From Phycisphaerae bacterium (lineage in GTDB: Bacteria > Planctomycetota > Phycisphaerae > SM23-33), in assembly GCA_018335035.1 (NCBI GenBank), contig JAGXKT010000004.1, positions 36,474 to 100,473 on the forward strand: 64,000 nucleotides of DNA, given 5' to 3'. This document shows positions 25,851 to 34,296 of this stretch, one piece after another. The position numbers were made by a program, and so were the translations under genes. The stretch's first letter is position 1. Each line of letters begins with the position of its first letter. The notes under the pieces are model-generated. The model had not been told where the DNA came from. It saw only the letters and a list, made by a program, of their open reading frames with translations, and did no database searches.

Positions 25851-26246
25851 CTACAGAAGCCGGACCTCCTTCACGGCCGAGGCGACGGCATAGACCTTCA
25901 GCGTGTTGCAGTCCGGATCCGCGGGAAAGACGAAAAACCCGGGCATCTGCGGGTTGTAGTTGGGCGTGTAGCCCAGCAGAACCTCGCCGTCGGTGAAGTG
26001 GATCTCGACGCGCCGTCCCTGGTAGGGCAACCCGTCGACGAAGTAGTCCTTGTCCTTGCGCCCGCGGTCGCCCATGTAGTCGCGGACGAAGAAGACGGCC
26101 TTGAGATCCTCCATGTTGACGCGCTCGGGATCGCCTCCGTCGTACGGTCGCAGAAGGAACGCGTCCCCGCCCGGAGCGAAGTTCGTGGTCGTGCCCTTGA
26201 CGAGACGACCGTCACGGAATCTCGCTACGATCTTCTGTTCACGCAT
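25851..26246 (-). CDS. Conserved small protein of unknown function
   Basis: I do not recognise this 131-residue soluble protein. It is beta-rich with a pattern of short strands and turns: KIVARFRDGRLVKGTTTNFAPGGDAFLLRP, then a charged middle DRGRKDKDYFVDGLPYQGRRVEIHFTDGEVLLGYTPNYNPQMPGFFVFPADP. The repeat of a DGR-LVKG or DGE-VLLG turn suggests two copies of a small barrel, like an SH3 or PilZ-type fold (inference). It ends 91 bases before the ACT gene. Start ATG has AGGGA upstream. Confidence 0.75.
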   Translation of the reverse strand: MREQKIVARFRDGRLVKGTTTNFAPGGDAFLLRPYDGGDPERVNMEDLKAVFFVRDYMGDRGRKDKDYFVDGLPYQGRRVEIHFTDGEVLLGYTPNYNPQMPGFFVFPADPDCNTLKVYAVASAVKEVRLL

Positions 26247-26272
26247 TGTCGAGTCCCTGATGCAATCGTGCC

Positions 26273-26302
26273 AACATATGTGCCGTAAGTCTATCGTTCC
26301 AA
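26273..26302 (-). promoter_or_regulatory. Candidate promoter of the 131-residue protein gene
   Basis: On the minus strand TTGGAA (26302-26297) and TATGTT (26278-26273) are 18 bases apart, in an AT-richer patch after mutY. The leader would be about 20 bases. Confidence 0.4.
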
Positions 26303-26324
26303 GTCGTCTTGCGCCTACAGTAAA

Positions 26325-27413
26325 TCATGGGTACCTGCAGGACAGCTCGATCGCGTCGAGGATTCTGCGATTAGCGCGGGGAAAGGCATACTGCTCCAAC
26401 GCGTCAGGCGACACCCATCGCCAGGCGTCGCAGCCAATGGCGCGGCAGCGCCCGGACTTGTACCGGCACGTGAACGCGTGCAGCGTCACGCGGAAATGGC
26501 TGTAGGCGTGGCGAACGGCGGTGAGCTTCTCGCCGACGGTGACCTCGATGCCCAGTTCTTCGCAGATTTCGCGGCGGCAGGCCTCGGACAGCGACTCGCC
26601 GCGACGCTGCTTGCCGCCGGGCAGTTCCCACAGCCCGCCGAGCAGGCCCGTTGCCGGGCGCTTGTCGATGAGCATCTTGCCGCGCCGCCAGACGACGCCG
26701 ACGGCGATGGTGTGGTGCGGCGTCTTGGCGCGTGGCGTGCGAATGGGCAGCGTCTCCTGCTCGCCGCGGCGGCGCGCCTCGCACTGTTCGGCGATGGGGC
26801 AATCCGCGCAAGCCGGTCCGCGCGGCAGGCAGACCAGCGCGCCGAGTTCCATCAGCGCCTGATTGACCGTGCCGGGGTCGTCGTCCCGGACCAGTTGCCC
26901 GGCGATGCGCCACAGCGTGCGCCGCGTGACCGGCTCGGCCGGCGGCTTGCGGATGCGAAACGCGCGGCACAGCACGCGCGCGACATTGCCGTCAAGCACC
27001 GGCTCCGGCCGGGCGAAGGCAATGCTCGCGACCGCTCCGGCCGTGTAATCGCCCACGCCGGGCAGCGCGCGTAGCGCCTCGCCCGAGTCGGGCAGGCGCC
27101 CGCCACGTTCGGCGACGAGCATTTTCGCGGCCGCGTGCAGGTTCCGCGCGCGAGCGTAGTAGCCCAGTCCCTCCCAGAGGCGCAACACCTCGTCCAGCGG
27201 GGCGGCCGCCAGGTCTGCGCAGGTGGGATAACGCTCGATGAAGCGGTGATAATACGGCACAACGGTATCCGTTTGCGTCTGCTGGAGCATGACTTCGGCG
27301 ATCCAGATCTTGTACGGGTCGCGCGTCTGGCGCCAGGGCGTGCGTCGGGCCGCCTTCGCGAACCACGCGCACAGCGCCGGGCGGATCGCATCGCATCGTT
27401 GCTGCCGATTCAT
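26325..27413 (-). CDS. mutY: A/G-specific adenine glycosylase
   Basis: MutY removes adenine mispaired with 8-oxoguanine. The 362-residue protein has catalytic Glu40 (WIAEVMLQQTQ) and Asp141 (VLDGNVARV), an HhH motif LPGVGDYTAGAVAS, and a complete iron-sulfur loop Cys195, Cys202, Cys205, Cys211. The C-terminal third is the NUDIX-like 8-oxoG recognition domain (LLGGLWELPGGKQRRGESLSEACRREICEELGIE). The start at 27413 lacks a strong ribosome site. It lies 126 bases after the small zinc-ribbon gene on the same strand. Confidence 0.96.
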   Translation of the reverse strand: MNRQQRCDAIRPALCAWFAKAARRTPWRQTRDPYKIWIAEVMLQQTQTDTVVPYYHRFIERYPTCADLAAAPLDEVLRLWEGLGYYARARNLHAAAKMLVAERGGRLPDSGEALRALPGVGDYTAGAVASIAFARPEPVLDGNVARVLCRAFRIRKPPAEPVTRRTLWRIAGQLVRDDDPGTVNQALMELGALVCLPRGPACADCPIAEQCEARRRGEQETLPIRTPRAKTPHHTIAVGVVWRRGKMLIDKRPATGLLGGLWELPGGKQRRGESLSEACRREICEELGIEVTVGEKLTAVRHAYSHFRVTLHAFTCRYKSGRCRAIGCDAWRWVSPDALEQYAFPRANRRILDAIELSCRYP

Positions 27414-27539
27414 GACGTCAGCGTAAAGTCCGCCGGGCGCGAATCAAAATGCCTTTTGGCGACGCACGGATGTGCGCGGTCTTCGCGAAGGTGTTGGAGA
27501 GGTCGCTGTTCTGCGTGAAACGGTCTTGCGACGGGGGCC

Positions 27540-27710
27540 TCAGCCGGCGCTTCCTGAACCGGCCCGGCCGAGGACGCGCTCGGGCAGCATGGGGGCGATG
27601 AACTGTTGCCCGCATCCGGCACAGCGGACACGGCGCCCCCGCATGTGCGATGGGATCGACAACACAAGACGGCACTTCGGGTTCGGGCAATGCACACGAA
27701 CAGGACGCAT
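27540..27710 (-). CDS. 56-residue zinc-ribbon protein (MJ0042-like)
   Basis: A small protein with a classic CxxxxC...CxxC ribbon: HCPNPKCRLVLSIPSHMRGRRVRCAGCGQQFIAP covers residues 7-40. This is the ribbon often found at the N terminus of larger planctomycete proteins, but here the frame stops 16 residues later. The ATG at 27710 has GGAGG 9 bases upstream, which decides this start; the longer frame to 27992 is not supported. Function unknown; it may bind nucleic acid or protein, or be what is left of a larger gene. Confidence 0.7.
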   Translation of the reverse strand: MRPVRVHCPNPKCRLVLSIPSHMRGRRVRCAGCGQQFIAPMLPERVLGRAGSGSAG

Positions 27711-27788
27711 CTGCAGCTTCCTCCGCTGGGCTGCCTCCGTTAGGCGGCCCACGGGGTATATCGGCCCGGCGGAGGCGCGGCATGAGCA

Positions 27789-27822
27789 GTCAATTGACCG
27801 TCCGCGCGAGTTATCTCGCGCG
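27789..27822. repeat. Palindrome and hairpin in the 232-base gap
   Basis: GTCAATTGAC (27789-27798) is a perfect 10-base palindrome. Four bases later CGCGCGAG (27803-27810) pairs perfectly with CTCGCGCG (27815-27822) around a TTAT loop. A third inverted repeat, CTGTTCG/CGAACAG, lies at 27845-27868. No T run follows any of them on the transcribed minus strand, so they are not ordinary terminators. The rest of the gap shows nothing recognisable. Confidence 0.6.
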
Positions 27823-27942
27823 CGGTTACAGCGGGTGTTTTTGCCTGTTCGTTTGGGTGTCCGAACAGCCACTGCCGGGCGCGGCGACGCCCCCCCCGAC
27901 AACCCGCCTACCGCACGCATGTGCCCGTCGAGGATGTGTTCC

Positions 27943-30012
27943 CTATTGTGGTGCTTGGGGGGCTTCCGGCTCAGCGGGCTCCGTCTCGGCATCCAAAAGA
28001 ACGGGCGTTTCCGCGTATATCACAGTTTCCGCATCGGCAGTAGGGGGTTGTGCCAATTGGACGTTCGCTGGTGCGATCTGGCGGCTGCAAGTCAACCACT
28101 CGCCCGCGCCGAACAATGCAAGCGGCGCGGCCAGAATCCCCCGCCCGGGCATGGAGGCGTATTCCTCGTACAGCAGCCCCTTATCGTCGGCCGAGATCGC
28201 CACCATCGTCGGGCCCATGAAGCGCTGGAGCTTCTGAAGCGAGGGCAGCCAACTCATGTCGGTCTGGAGCGGCGTGTGACTGGCCAGGGCATTGACGCCC
28301 ATCGTCCCGCCGACCAACAACACTGGGTAGACCCGCCGCATCAGCGCCGGCGTGTTCGCATAGATCAGCACGGACGGATTGTCGGCCAGGCGGGAGCGGA
28401 TGCGGACGAAGGCCTCCGTCTCAGCCAGGCGCGGCGCGCGGTGTTTGCCTTGACTGTCCGGTCCCGCTTCGATGATCGACTGGATCACCTGGGGCCAGGG
28501 GGCGAGGTAGAAACGGTCTTCGTGGATTGCCCACGCCGGGGCGACCGGTAGCGGCATGCCGGACACGCCGGCCGAAACGTAGTGGATCGCCGTGTCGCCG
28601 ACGGTCATGGACTTGACTTCGACGCGGTGCCGGCGGCGCCGGCGCTGCTGCCAGCGCTGGCGGGTCATGCCGCAGCGCGGGCAGGCCCAGCCGTCGCCTT
28701 GTTTGGACAGTTCCTCGAAGCCGCAGCGCGGGCAGCGCGCGGGCATCTCGCCGGCGGGCGCTGCGGCGCCCGCCAACGCCTTTTCCAGCTTGCCGAGCGC
28801 TTCGGTGAGCTTCTCGCGGTCGCGGACGGGCGTCCAGATCGCCGTGCCCGTCACGAAGCCGCCCTGCGACTCGGCCATGCAGGCGGTCCAGGTCTGCCCC
28901 AGACCGGCCAGCAACTCGTCTTCCAGCGAGACGCCCGTTTGGCGTTTGACATTTTCGAGAGCCCTGTCGAGCTGCGCCGCCATGCGCTCGTTGGCGGTGC
29001 CCAGGCCGCGGCGGATTTCCTCGAGGATGGACTGCGGCGCGATGCTGGAGACGGCGACGTAGTCGGCATCCGCCGGCAGGGCGGCGAGGTCGTCGGCCGT
29101 GATGGGCCGCTCCGCCGCCAGGCGCAACACGCCCGAATGCGGCGGCGGCGACATCAGCCGCGTTCGCGTGTACAAGCTGCCGTCGACGAATTGTGTCGCC
29201 GACGCCATCGCCGTGGCCTTCTGAACACCGAAGGCGCGAACGATCCGGCTGACCATGCTTGGTGCGCCGTCCGTATCGTCATCGGCCGGCGGGGCTTCCC
29301 GCTGTACGACGGCCTCCATCACGTCCTTCAGCTGCGTGACGTTGATGTACGTGCTGAGCTGCGCCGCGTCGCCGGCGACGTCTTTCATGGCGGCGGTGAA
29401 GGCCGCGTTCGTCGCCAGCGAGTCCTCGGCCTTGACGGCCAGCAGCGTCTCGGGCAGGTTCGCCTGACCGAAGCAGACGAACAGGACGTTCTCGTCGAAA
29501 CCGAAGCTCAGCGCGAATTTGTCCTCGATCGGCAGCCGCGTGTAGCTTTCAAGTTCCTGGAATTCGGCGCCTTCGGCACGTGCGGCCTCGACGATCGCGT
29601 CAAGGTGTTCAGCGAAAGCGGCCTTATGCTCGCCGAGGTCGACGACCATCGTTGCGGCCGGGATGGGGTCGCCACCGTCTTCGTCAAGCGCCAAGTCCGT
29701 CAGTGCCGCGGCGCAGGGGCGCTGCCAGAGGATCGACGCCATCTCCCAGCCGTGGTTGACCATGGTGCGGCCGCTCTCGCCCGGCGCGCCGCGGAGCATG
29801 GTCTCGCGGAGAACGTCAAGCATCTCGGCGACCTTATCCCCCTCGGCGAGTTTTCCCAGCGGCGAGGTGGCGAAGGCGTCGGTCCGGCCCGCCCAGGCGT
29901 AGTATACCAGCGTGTCTTTGGGCAGGTGATCGGCCATGGGGGTCCGCCCGGGCGCGGGCAGCGAGAGGGTCGCAAGTGTCAACATCAATGCGATACAGGC
30001 ATGCCGTTTCAT
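27943..30012 (-). CDS. Exported DUF3352-like protein with internal zinc ribbon
   Basis: A 689-residue protein with an N-terminal signal (about 1-22). Residues 25-400 resemble the DUF3352 family: LPKDTLVYYAWAGRT, then repeated GFDENVLFVCFGQANLPETLLAV and LSTYINVTQL blocks. Residues 427-447 form a zinc ribbon (CPRCGFEEL...GWACPRCG) directly followed by an arginine-rich run, which is odd for an exported protein. A second similar domain follows, and the tail is Glu/Pro/Ala-rich. ATG at 30012 has GGGAGC upstream. Function unknown; no neighbour explains it. I see no membrane helix beyond the signal. Confidence 0.75.
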   Translation of the reverse strand: MKRHACIALMLTLATLSLPAPGRTPMADHLPKDTLVYYAWAGRTDAFATSPLGKLAEGDKVAEMLDVLRETMLRGAPGESGRTMVNHGWEMASILWQRPCAAALTDLALDEDGGDPIPAATMVVDLGEHKAAFAEHLDAIVEAARAEGAEFQELESYTRLPIEDKFALSFGFDENVLFVCFGQANLPETLLAVKAEDSLATNAAFTAAMKDVAGDAAQLSTYINVTQLKDVMEAVVQREAPPADDDTDGAPSMVSRIVRAFGVQKATAMASATQFVDGSLYTRTRLMSPPPHSGVLRLAAERPITADDLAALPADADYVAVSSIAPQSILEEIRRGLGTANERMAAQLDRALENVKRQTGVSLEDELLAGLGQTWTACMAESQGGFVTGTAIWTPVRDREKLTEALGKLEKALAGAAAPAGEMPARCPRCGFEELSKQGDGWACPRCGMTRQRWQQRRRRRHRVEVKSMTVGDTAIHYVSAGVSGMPLPVAPAWAIHEDRFYLAPWPQVIQSIIEAGPDSQGKHRAPRLAETEAFVRIRSRLADNPSVLIYANTPALMRRVYPVLLVGGTMGVNALASHTPLQTDMSWLPSLQKLQRFMGPTMVAISADDKGLLYEEYASMPGRGILAAPLALFGAGEWLTCSRQIAPANVQLAQPPTADAETVIYAETPVLLDAETEPAEPEAPQAPQ

Positions 30013-30078
30013 GGAGATGCTCCCTTGTTCGTCCACGTCCCGTGCGTCCGGGCGCCCCGCCAGCGGCCCGTGGCGCGT

Positions 30079-30108
30079 ATTATACGCTCGGTCCGGCGTC
30101 GCGCACAA
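30079..30108 (-). promoter_or_regulatory. Promoter of the DUF3352-like gene
   Basis: On the minus strand TTGTGC (30108-30103) and a perfect TATAAT (30084-30079) are 18 bases apart. The transcript would start near 30072, with a leader of about 60 bases. Confidence 0.55.
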
Positions 30109-30157
30109 GTATCGGACCACCGTTGCCGCACCGCCAGCCGCCGCGTCGGCGAGCGGC

Positions 30158-31315
30158 TCAGCCGCCCAGGATGCGTCCGCGGTCGGTGGAGATACCTTTC
30201 ATCGCCATCTTCAGCTCGTCGGCGTTCGGCGCAGCTTCGTAGGCGACGGACGGCTCGATCCAGTCCTTGTTGATCAGGTCAAGCAGACTCTCGGTGAACG
30301 TCTGCATGCCCTCGGGGCCGCCGGAGCGGATCGCCTCGGGCAGTTCGTCGTCGCGCGCCTCCAGGATGAGTTGGCGCGTCGTCGGCGTGCGCAGCAGGAT
30401 CTCCGCGGCCGGGACGCGCTCGATGCCCTCGGCGACGCAGGATAGAAGCTTCTGGCAGATGATGGCCTGAAGGTTGAACGCCAGCGACTGGCGGACGAGG
30501 TCTCGGCTTTCGTGCCCGAACAGGTCGAGCACGCGGCCGATGGTCTGGGCGGCGCCGGCGGCGTGGACGGTGCCGAAGACGAGGTGTCCGGTTTCGGAGG
30601 CCTGCAGGGCGGCCTGGAACGTGTCCCGGTCGCGCAGCTCGCCGATGAGCACCACGTCGGGGTCTTCCCGCATGAGGTACTTCAACGCCTCTTCGAAATT
30701 CGCCACGTCGATGCCGATCGCCCGCTGGCTGACGAGGGCCTTCTTGTCGGCGTAGATGTACTCGATGGGGTCCTCGATGGTGAGGATGTGGCAGCGGCGG
30801 GTGCGGTTGATCAGCTCGAGCAGCGCGGCGATCGTCGTGCTCTTGCCGCAGCCGGTCGGCCCGGCCAGCAGGACCAGCCCCTGGCGGATATCGGCGAGCT
30901 TGCGGATGGACGACGGCAGGTGCAGGTCGTCGAATTCCGGTATCTCGCGGCTGACGCGCCGGATCGCCACGCCCACCGCCCCCCGCTGGCGGTAGATATT
31001 CAGGCGGAAGCGGTCGGCGCCCTCGATCTCGTACGCCAAATCGATGCTTCCATGACGCTGGAAATACGTCCGCTGCTCGTTGGTCATCAGCTCCAGAGCC
31101 ATCCGGTGGATCTGCTCGGCCGACAGCTCCGACGACTCGGTCGGTCGGAGTTGGCCCTGAAGGCGAATGTGCGGGACACTGCCCGGCTTGAGGTGCAGGT
31201 CGGAGCCGCCGGCGTGGCTCAAGGCGCTGAAGTACTTCTGGAGCGTCGGCGCCTTGCCGCCGGAGGCCTGGTTGGGGTCGTCGATCGGTTGGGGGGTGAA
31301 TGGCGTGTCGGTCAC
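30158..31315 (-). CDS. pilT: PilT-type twitching/retraction ATPase
   Basis: A 385-residue T2SS/T4P ATPase. It has the PilT N-domain ([21 protein letters not shown]), Walker [10 protein letters not shown] (152-160), an Asp box [25 protein letters not shown], Walker [17 protein letters not shown] and the His box [24 protein letters not shown]. It would drive pilus retraction by depolymerising pilin at the inner membrane. The usual AIRNLIRE motif of PilT is not evident; the protein has [21 protein letters not shown] here instead. The GTG start at 31315 has AAGGAGG upstream and overlaps the hisF stop as GTGA. Confidence 0.9.
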   Translation of the reverse strand: MTDTPFTPQPIDDPNQASGGKAPTLQKYFSALSHAGGSDLHLKPGSVPHIRLQGQLRPTESSELSAEQIHRMALELMTNEQRTYFQRHGSIDLAYEIEGADRFRLNIYRQRGAVGVAIRRVSREIPEFDDLHLPSSIRKLADIRQGLVLLAGPTGCGKSTTIAALLELINRTRRCHILTIEDPIEYIYADKKALVSQRAIGIDVANFEEALKYLMREDPDVVLIGELRDRDTFQAALQASETGHLVFGTVHAAGAAQTIGRVLDLFGHESRDLVRQSLAFNLQAIICQKLLSCVAEGIERVPAAEILLRTPTTRQLILEARDDELPEAIRSGGPEGMQTFTESLLDLINKDWIEPSVAYEAAPNADELKMAMKGISTDRGRILGG

Positions 31316-32127
31316 AGGCCGCCTCCTTGTCCTTCGGGCGCTGCGGGATGGGCCTGCGGCACCTGGCGGACCGGAATGCCATGAGCGGCGAGGTAGGCCT
31401 TCGTCTCGGCGATGTCGTGCCTTCCGTAATGGAAGATGCTGGCCGCCAGGGCGGCATCCGCGCGCCCGTCCGTCAGCACCTCCGCCAGATGCTCCGGCGC
31501 GCCGGCGCCGCCGGAGGCGATCACGGGGATGTCGACGGCATCGACCACGGCGCGGGTGATTTCGATGTCATAACCGCTCTGCGTACCGTCGGCGTCCATG
31601 ATCGTCAGCAGAATTTCGCCGGCGCCGCGACGCTCGACCTCGCGGGCCCAGGCGACGGCCTCCAGGCCGGTCGGCTCGCGCCCCCCGTGCGTGTGCACCT
31701 CCCAGCGCTGTCCGGAGCCGCGCGGGACGCGCTTCGGGTCGATCGCGACGACCACGCACTGGGCGCCGTAGCGTTGCGAAGCGGCCGCGATGAAGCTCGG
31801 ATCGCGCACGGCGGCGGAGTTGACCGAAACCTTATCCGCACCGGCGTTCAGCAGGGCCTCCACGTCGCCCAGGGTGCGGACCCCGCCGCCGACCGTCAGC
31901 GGCATGAACACCTGCTCGGCCGTCTGTGCGACCACGTCCAGCAGGATGTCCCGCCGCTCGTGGCTGGCGGTGATGTCCAGAAACACCAACTCGTCGGCGC
32001 CCTCGGCGTCGTAGCGGCGCGCGATCTCGACCGGGTCACCCGCGTCGCGCAGGTTGACGAAGTTGACGCCCTTGACGACGCGACCTCGGTCCACGTCCAG
32101 GCAGGGGATGATTCGCTTGGCCAGCAT
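31312..32127 (-). CDS. hisF: Imidazole glycerol phosphate synthase cyclase subunit
   Basis: HisF condenses PRFAR with ammonia from HisH to give imidazole glycerol phosphate and AICAR, in histidine synthesis. The catalytic residues Asp11 (PCLDVDRG) and Asp130 (VAIDPKR) are in place. The 271-residue length is about 15 more than usual because of a Pro/Gly/Gln tail. The GAGGA site upstream supports the ATG at 32127. No other his gene is nearby. Its stop overlaps the pilT start. Confidence 0.96.
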   Translation of the reverse strand: MLAKRIIPCLDVDRGRVVKGVNFVNLRDAGDPVEIARRYDAEGADELVFLDITASHERRDILLDVVAQTAEQVFMPLTVGGGVRTLGDVEALLNAGADKVSVNSAAVRDPSFIAAASQRYGAQCVVVAIDPKRVPRGSGQRWEVHTHGGREPTGLEAVAWAREVERRGAGEILLTIMDADGTQSGYDIEITRAVVDAVDIPVIASGGAGAPEHLAEVLTDGRADAALAASIFHYGRHDIAETKAYLAAHGIPVRQVPQAHPAAPEGQGGGL

Positions 32128-32181
32128 TGCGTCCTCGTAGCGGGCATTGTACCGCCCGACGTACGCGAAGCCAACGGGCCG

Positions 32182-32934
32182 CTACCCGATCGCGAATCGC
32201 GCCATGCGCAGGGGCTTTCCGAGTTGTTCGCGGACGTGATACGCCAGCACGCGATTGGCCGCAACGGCCTGGGAATCGGGCAGGGCGATGCGTCGGGCGC
32301 GCCGCGCGGGGCCGCGCTGGACGGCCGTCAGAGCGGCCAGCCCGGCGCGCGCGGCAGCGTCCAGGCGGTACTTCTCGATGATGCCGGCCTCGCAGCCGCC
32401 GCACAGCAGCCCGCCCTCGCGCGAGGAGAACCATGCCTCCGTGTCGGTAACGGGACGTCCGCAAACGACGCAGGCCGTCATGTCGCCCAGAAGCCCGACC
32501 TGCTGCAGCAGCCGCCACTGGAAGTACGCCAGGACCGGCTGGAGCGGCGCGTCGGCCTCGCCGAGCCGTCCCAGCGTGTTGTGTAGCAGGTCGAACGACG
32601 CTCGCTGCGCATCGCCGACCGGCAGAATCTCGCCGACAAGCTCGATCGCGTACAGTGCCGCGTTGAGCCGCCGCGCGTCCCGACGCAGCGCGGCGTGCGA
32701 GGCCGATTCAGTGAACTCCACCAGCGTCCCCAGCGCCTCGGCGGACCGCGCCGTATAGACCAGGTCGCCTTCGGTCAGCAGGTCGATCGCGCCGCCGGAC
32801 TTGCTCTTGGGACGCTTGGTGCCCTTGGCGATCAGGCGGACGACGCCGGCGTCGCGCGTCAGGAAGCTGACTACCTGAGATGTCTCGGAGTAGTCGGCGG
32901 TTCGGATGCAAATGGCCTGGTCGCGGTTTCGCAT
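32182..32934 (-). CDS. recO: DNA repair protein RecO
   Basis: RecO works with RecF and RecR to load RecA on single-stranded DNA and anneals strands. The 250-residue protein starts with the OB-fold segment QAICIRTADYSETSQVVSFLTRDAGVVRLIAKGTKRPKSKSG, then a helical domain and a zinc motif CVVCGRP...GLLCGGC. Length is normal. The ribosome site is weak. It is separated from hisF by 54 bases. A 183-base gap upstream contains a perfect 14-base palindrome at 33077-33090 but no clear promoter. Confidence 0.93.
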   Translation of the reverse strand: MRNRDQAICIRTADYSETSQVVSFLTRDAGVVRLIAKGTKRPKSKSGGAIDLLTEGDLVYTARSAEALGTLVEFTESASHAALRRDARRLNAALYAIELVGEILPVGDAQRASFDLLHNTLGRLGEADAPLQPVLAYFQWRLLQQVGLLGDMTACVVCGRPVTDTEAWFSSREGGLLCGGCEAGIIEKYRLDAAARAGLAALTAVQRGPARRARRIALPDSQAVAANRVLAYHVREQLGKPLRMARFAIG

Positions 32935-33117
32935 GCACTCAGCTTAAGGGAACAACGGGCTGCACATTAGACAGATTGCACAGGTAAGGTCCCGGTGGCG
33001 AGGCCGCAACGACATGAAGGCCGCGTGTTCTGCCGGTGTCGTGTTCCGGCGTGACGTGGCGCCTTCGGGTCCGTCGCGTCTTGCAAGACGAGTCTGTGAC
33101 ATCTGCGGCCAGTTGCT

Positions 33118-34260
33118 TTACCAGCCGGTCGGGGCCAGGTGGGCATTGCCCTTTTGCGCCCGGTCGTAGTGGTGCAGGTCGAGGACACTCATCAGGTAGG
33201 CCAGCGTGGACTCGGCGCCCTGGTTGGCGTTGGGCCCGTGTTCGGTCAGCCCGTCCTGTCCGCCGCCCGTGGCCGGGTTGTACAGCGGCGCCCCGACGTC
33301 GTTGCGCCCGGTGAACCACTCGAAGCACCGGCGGGCGTGTTCAGTCCAGGTGCTATCGCCCGTGGCGGACGCGGCGGTCAGGCAGGCCTGGACGAGTCCC
33401 TTGGCCTCGATGGGCTGCTGGTCGAACGTCGCCTTCTGTTCGCCGCGGCGATACCATCCGCGGTTGCCGATGATGGACAGTTGCCCGGCCGGGCCGGTCT
33501 GGACCTCCAGCAGCCAGCGCAGCGCCGTCAGCGCGTCATCGCGCATGTCGGCGCGAGCGGCGACCAAGGAGGTGACGAGCAGCGCGTGGGGCAGCTTGGC
33601 GTTGCCCCACGTCAACTCGTCCTCCCACCATGGCCAATCGTCCGTCGCGTGCTGTTGCCAGGGCTCGTACACCCGCGTTCCGAGGGCGGCATGGAGGCGT
33701 TGGGCGCGCTCGCCGCCGCGTGGAGAGCGGAGATACTCGTCTACCCCGAGCAGTGTGTAGGCCTGGGGACGGATGTGTTCGAACTGTTCCGTTGCCGGCA
33801 GGGCCTTGTGCAGCAGCCGCTCGGCCAACTCGGCCACGTCGTCGTTGGGCGCCAGGCGGACCGCGGTTCCCAGTGCCCAGACGGTCCGCGCGTGGCTGTC
33901 TTCGCTGCCGATGTCCTCCAGCCACGTGCGATCGTACTGCATGAAGTTTCGGAATCGGCCGGCATCTTCGTTGAAGGCGTACGCCAGGAATGCCAGGTAC
34001 CGCTGCGTGACCACCAGCAGGTCCTCGGGTCCGAAGCCCCCTTCGCCGCTGTTTCGGGCCCACAGGTCGCTCGGCAAGGCGGTGACCTTGACCGCGGCGA
34101 TCAGGGCCCGGGCGTTGTCGTCCGTGCAGTAGCCGTGGTGGAGGTCCGGCGTGGCGTGCGTGGCGTGCTGGAGAATCCCGGTGTCGTCTGTCAGGACGAA
34201 CAGGTGTCTCAGGTCGATCTGCGGCAGCCGGCTCAGTTCCAGGGCGGGAAGTGTGCTCAT
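33118..34260 (-). CDS. Alpha/alpha-barrel protein, glycosyltransferase-associated family
   Basis: A 380-residue soluble protein. The opening DLRHLFVLTDDTGILQHATHATPDLHHGYCTDDNARALIAAV is typical of a family often found next to, or fused with, glycosyltransferases in cyanobacteria and planctomycetes, possibly forming an (alpha/alpha)6 barrel. Conserved aromatic and acidic segments include DDWPWWEDELTWGNAKLPHALL and WYRRGEQKATFDQQPIEAKGLVQACL. A glycan-active role is inferred; no glycosyltransferase gene is nearby here. Start ATG at 34260 has AAGGAG upstream, 36 bases after the CNNM/CorC gene. Confidence 0.75.
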   Translation of the reverse strand: MSTLPALELSRLPQIDLRHLFVLTDDTGILQHATHATPDLHHGYCTDDNARALIAAVKVTALPSDLWARNSGEGGFGPEDLLVVTQRYLAFLAYAFNEDAGRFRNFMQYDRTWLEDIGSEDSHARTVWALGTAVRLAPNDDVAELAERLLHKALPATEQFEHIRPQAYTLLGVDEYLRSPRGGERAQRLHAALGTRVYEPWQQHATDDWPWWEDELTWGNAKLPHALLVTSLVAARADMRDDALTALRWLLEVQTGPAGQLSIIGNRGWYRRGEQKATFDQQPIEAKGLVQACLTAASATGDSTWTEHARRCFEWFTGRNDVGAPLYNPATGGGQDGLTEHGPNANQGAESTLAYLMSVLDLHHYDRAQKGNAHLAPTGW

Positions 34261-34296
34261 CCGTGACTCCTTGGCTGCTTGCGCCGCCGGCGCGGC

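Noticed and set aside
27845..27868. Hairpin as terminator after the DUF3352-like gene
   Set aside because: On the transcribed strand the stem is followed by an A run, not T.
28582..30273. A 563-codon plus-strand frame
   Set aside because: Antisense to the DUF3352-like gene, with composition typical of shadow frames.
30158..31315. pilT as another degenerate ATPase
   Set aside because: Walker A Lys, Walker B Glu and the His box are all intact, unlike the protein at 56586-58229.
33077..33090. Perfect palindrome CGTCTTGCAAGACG as terminator after the barrel gene
   Set aside because: The stem is short and no T run follows; it may be a protein site but there is no further evidence.
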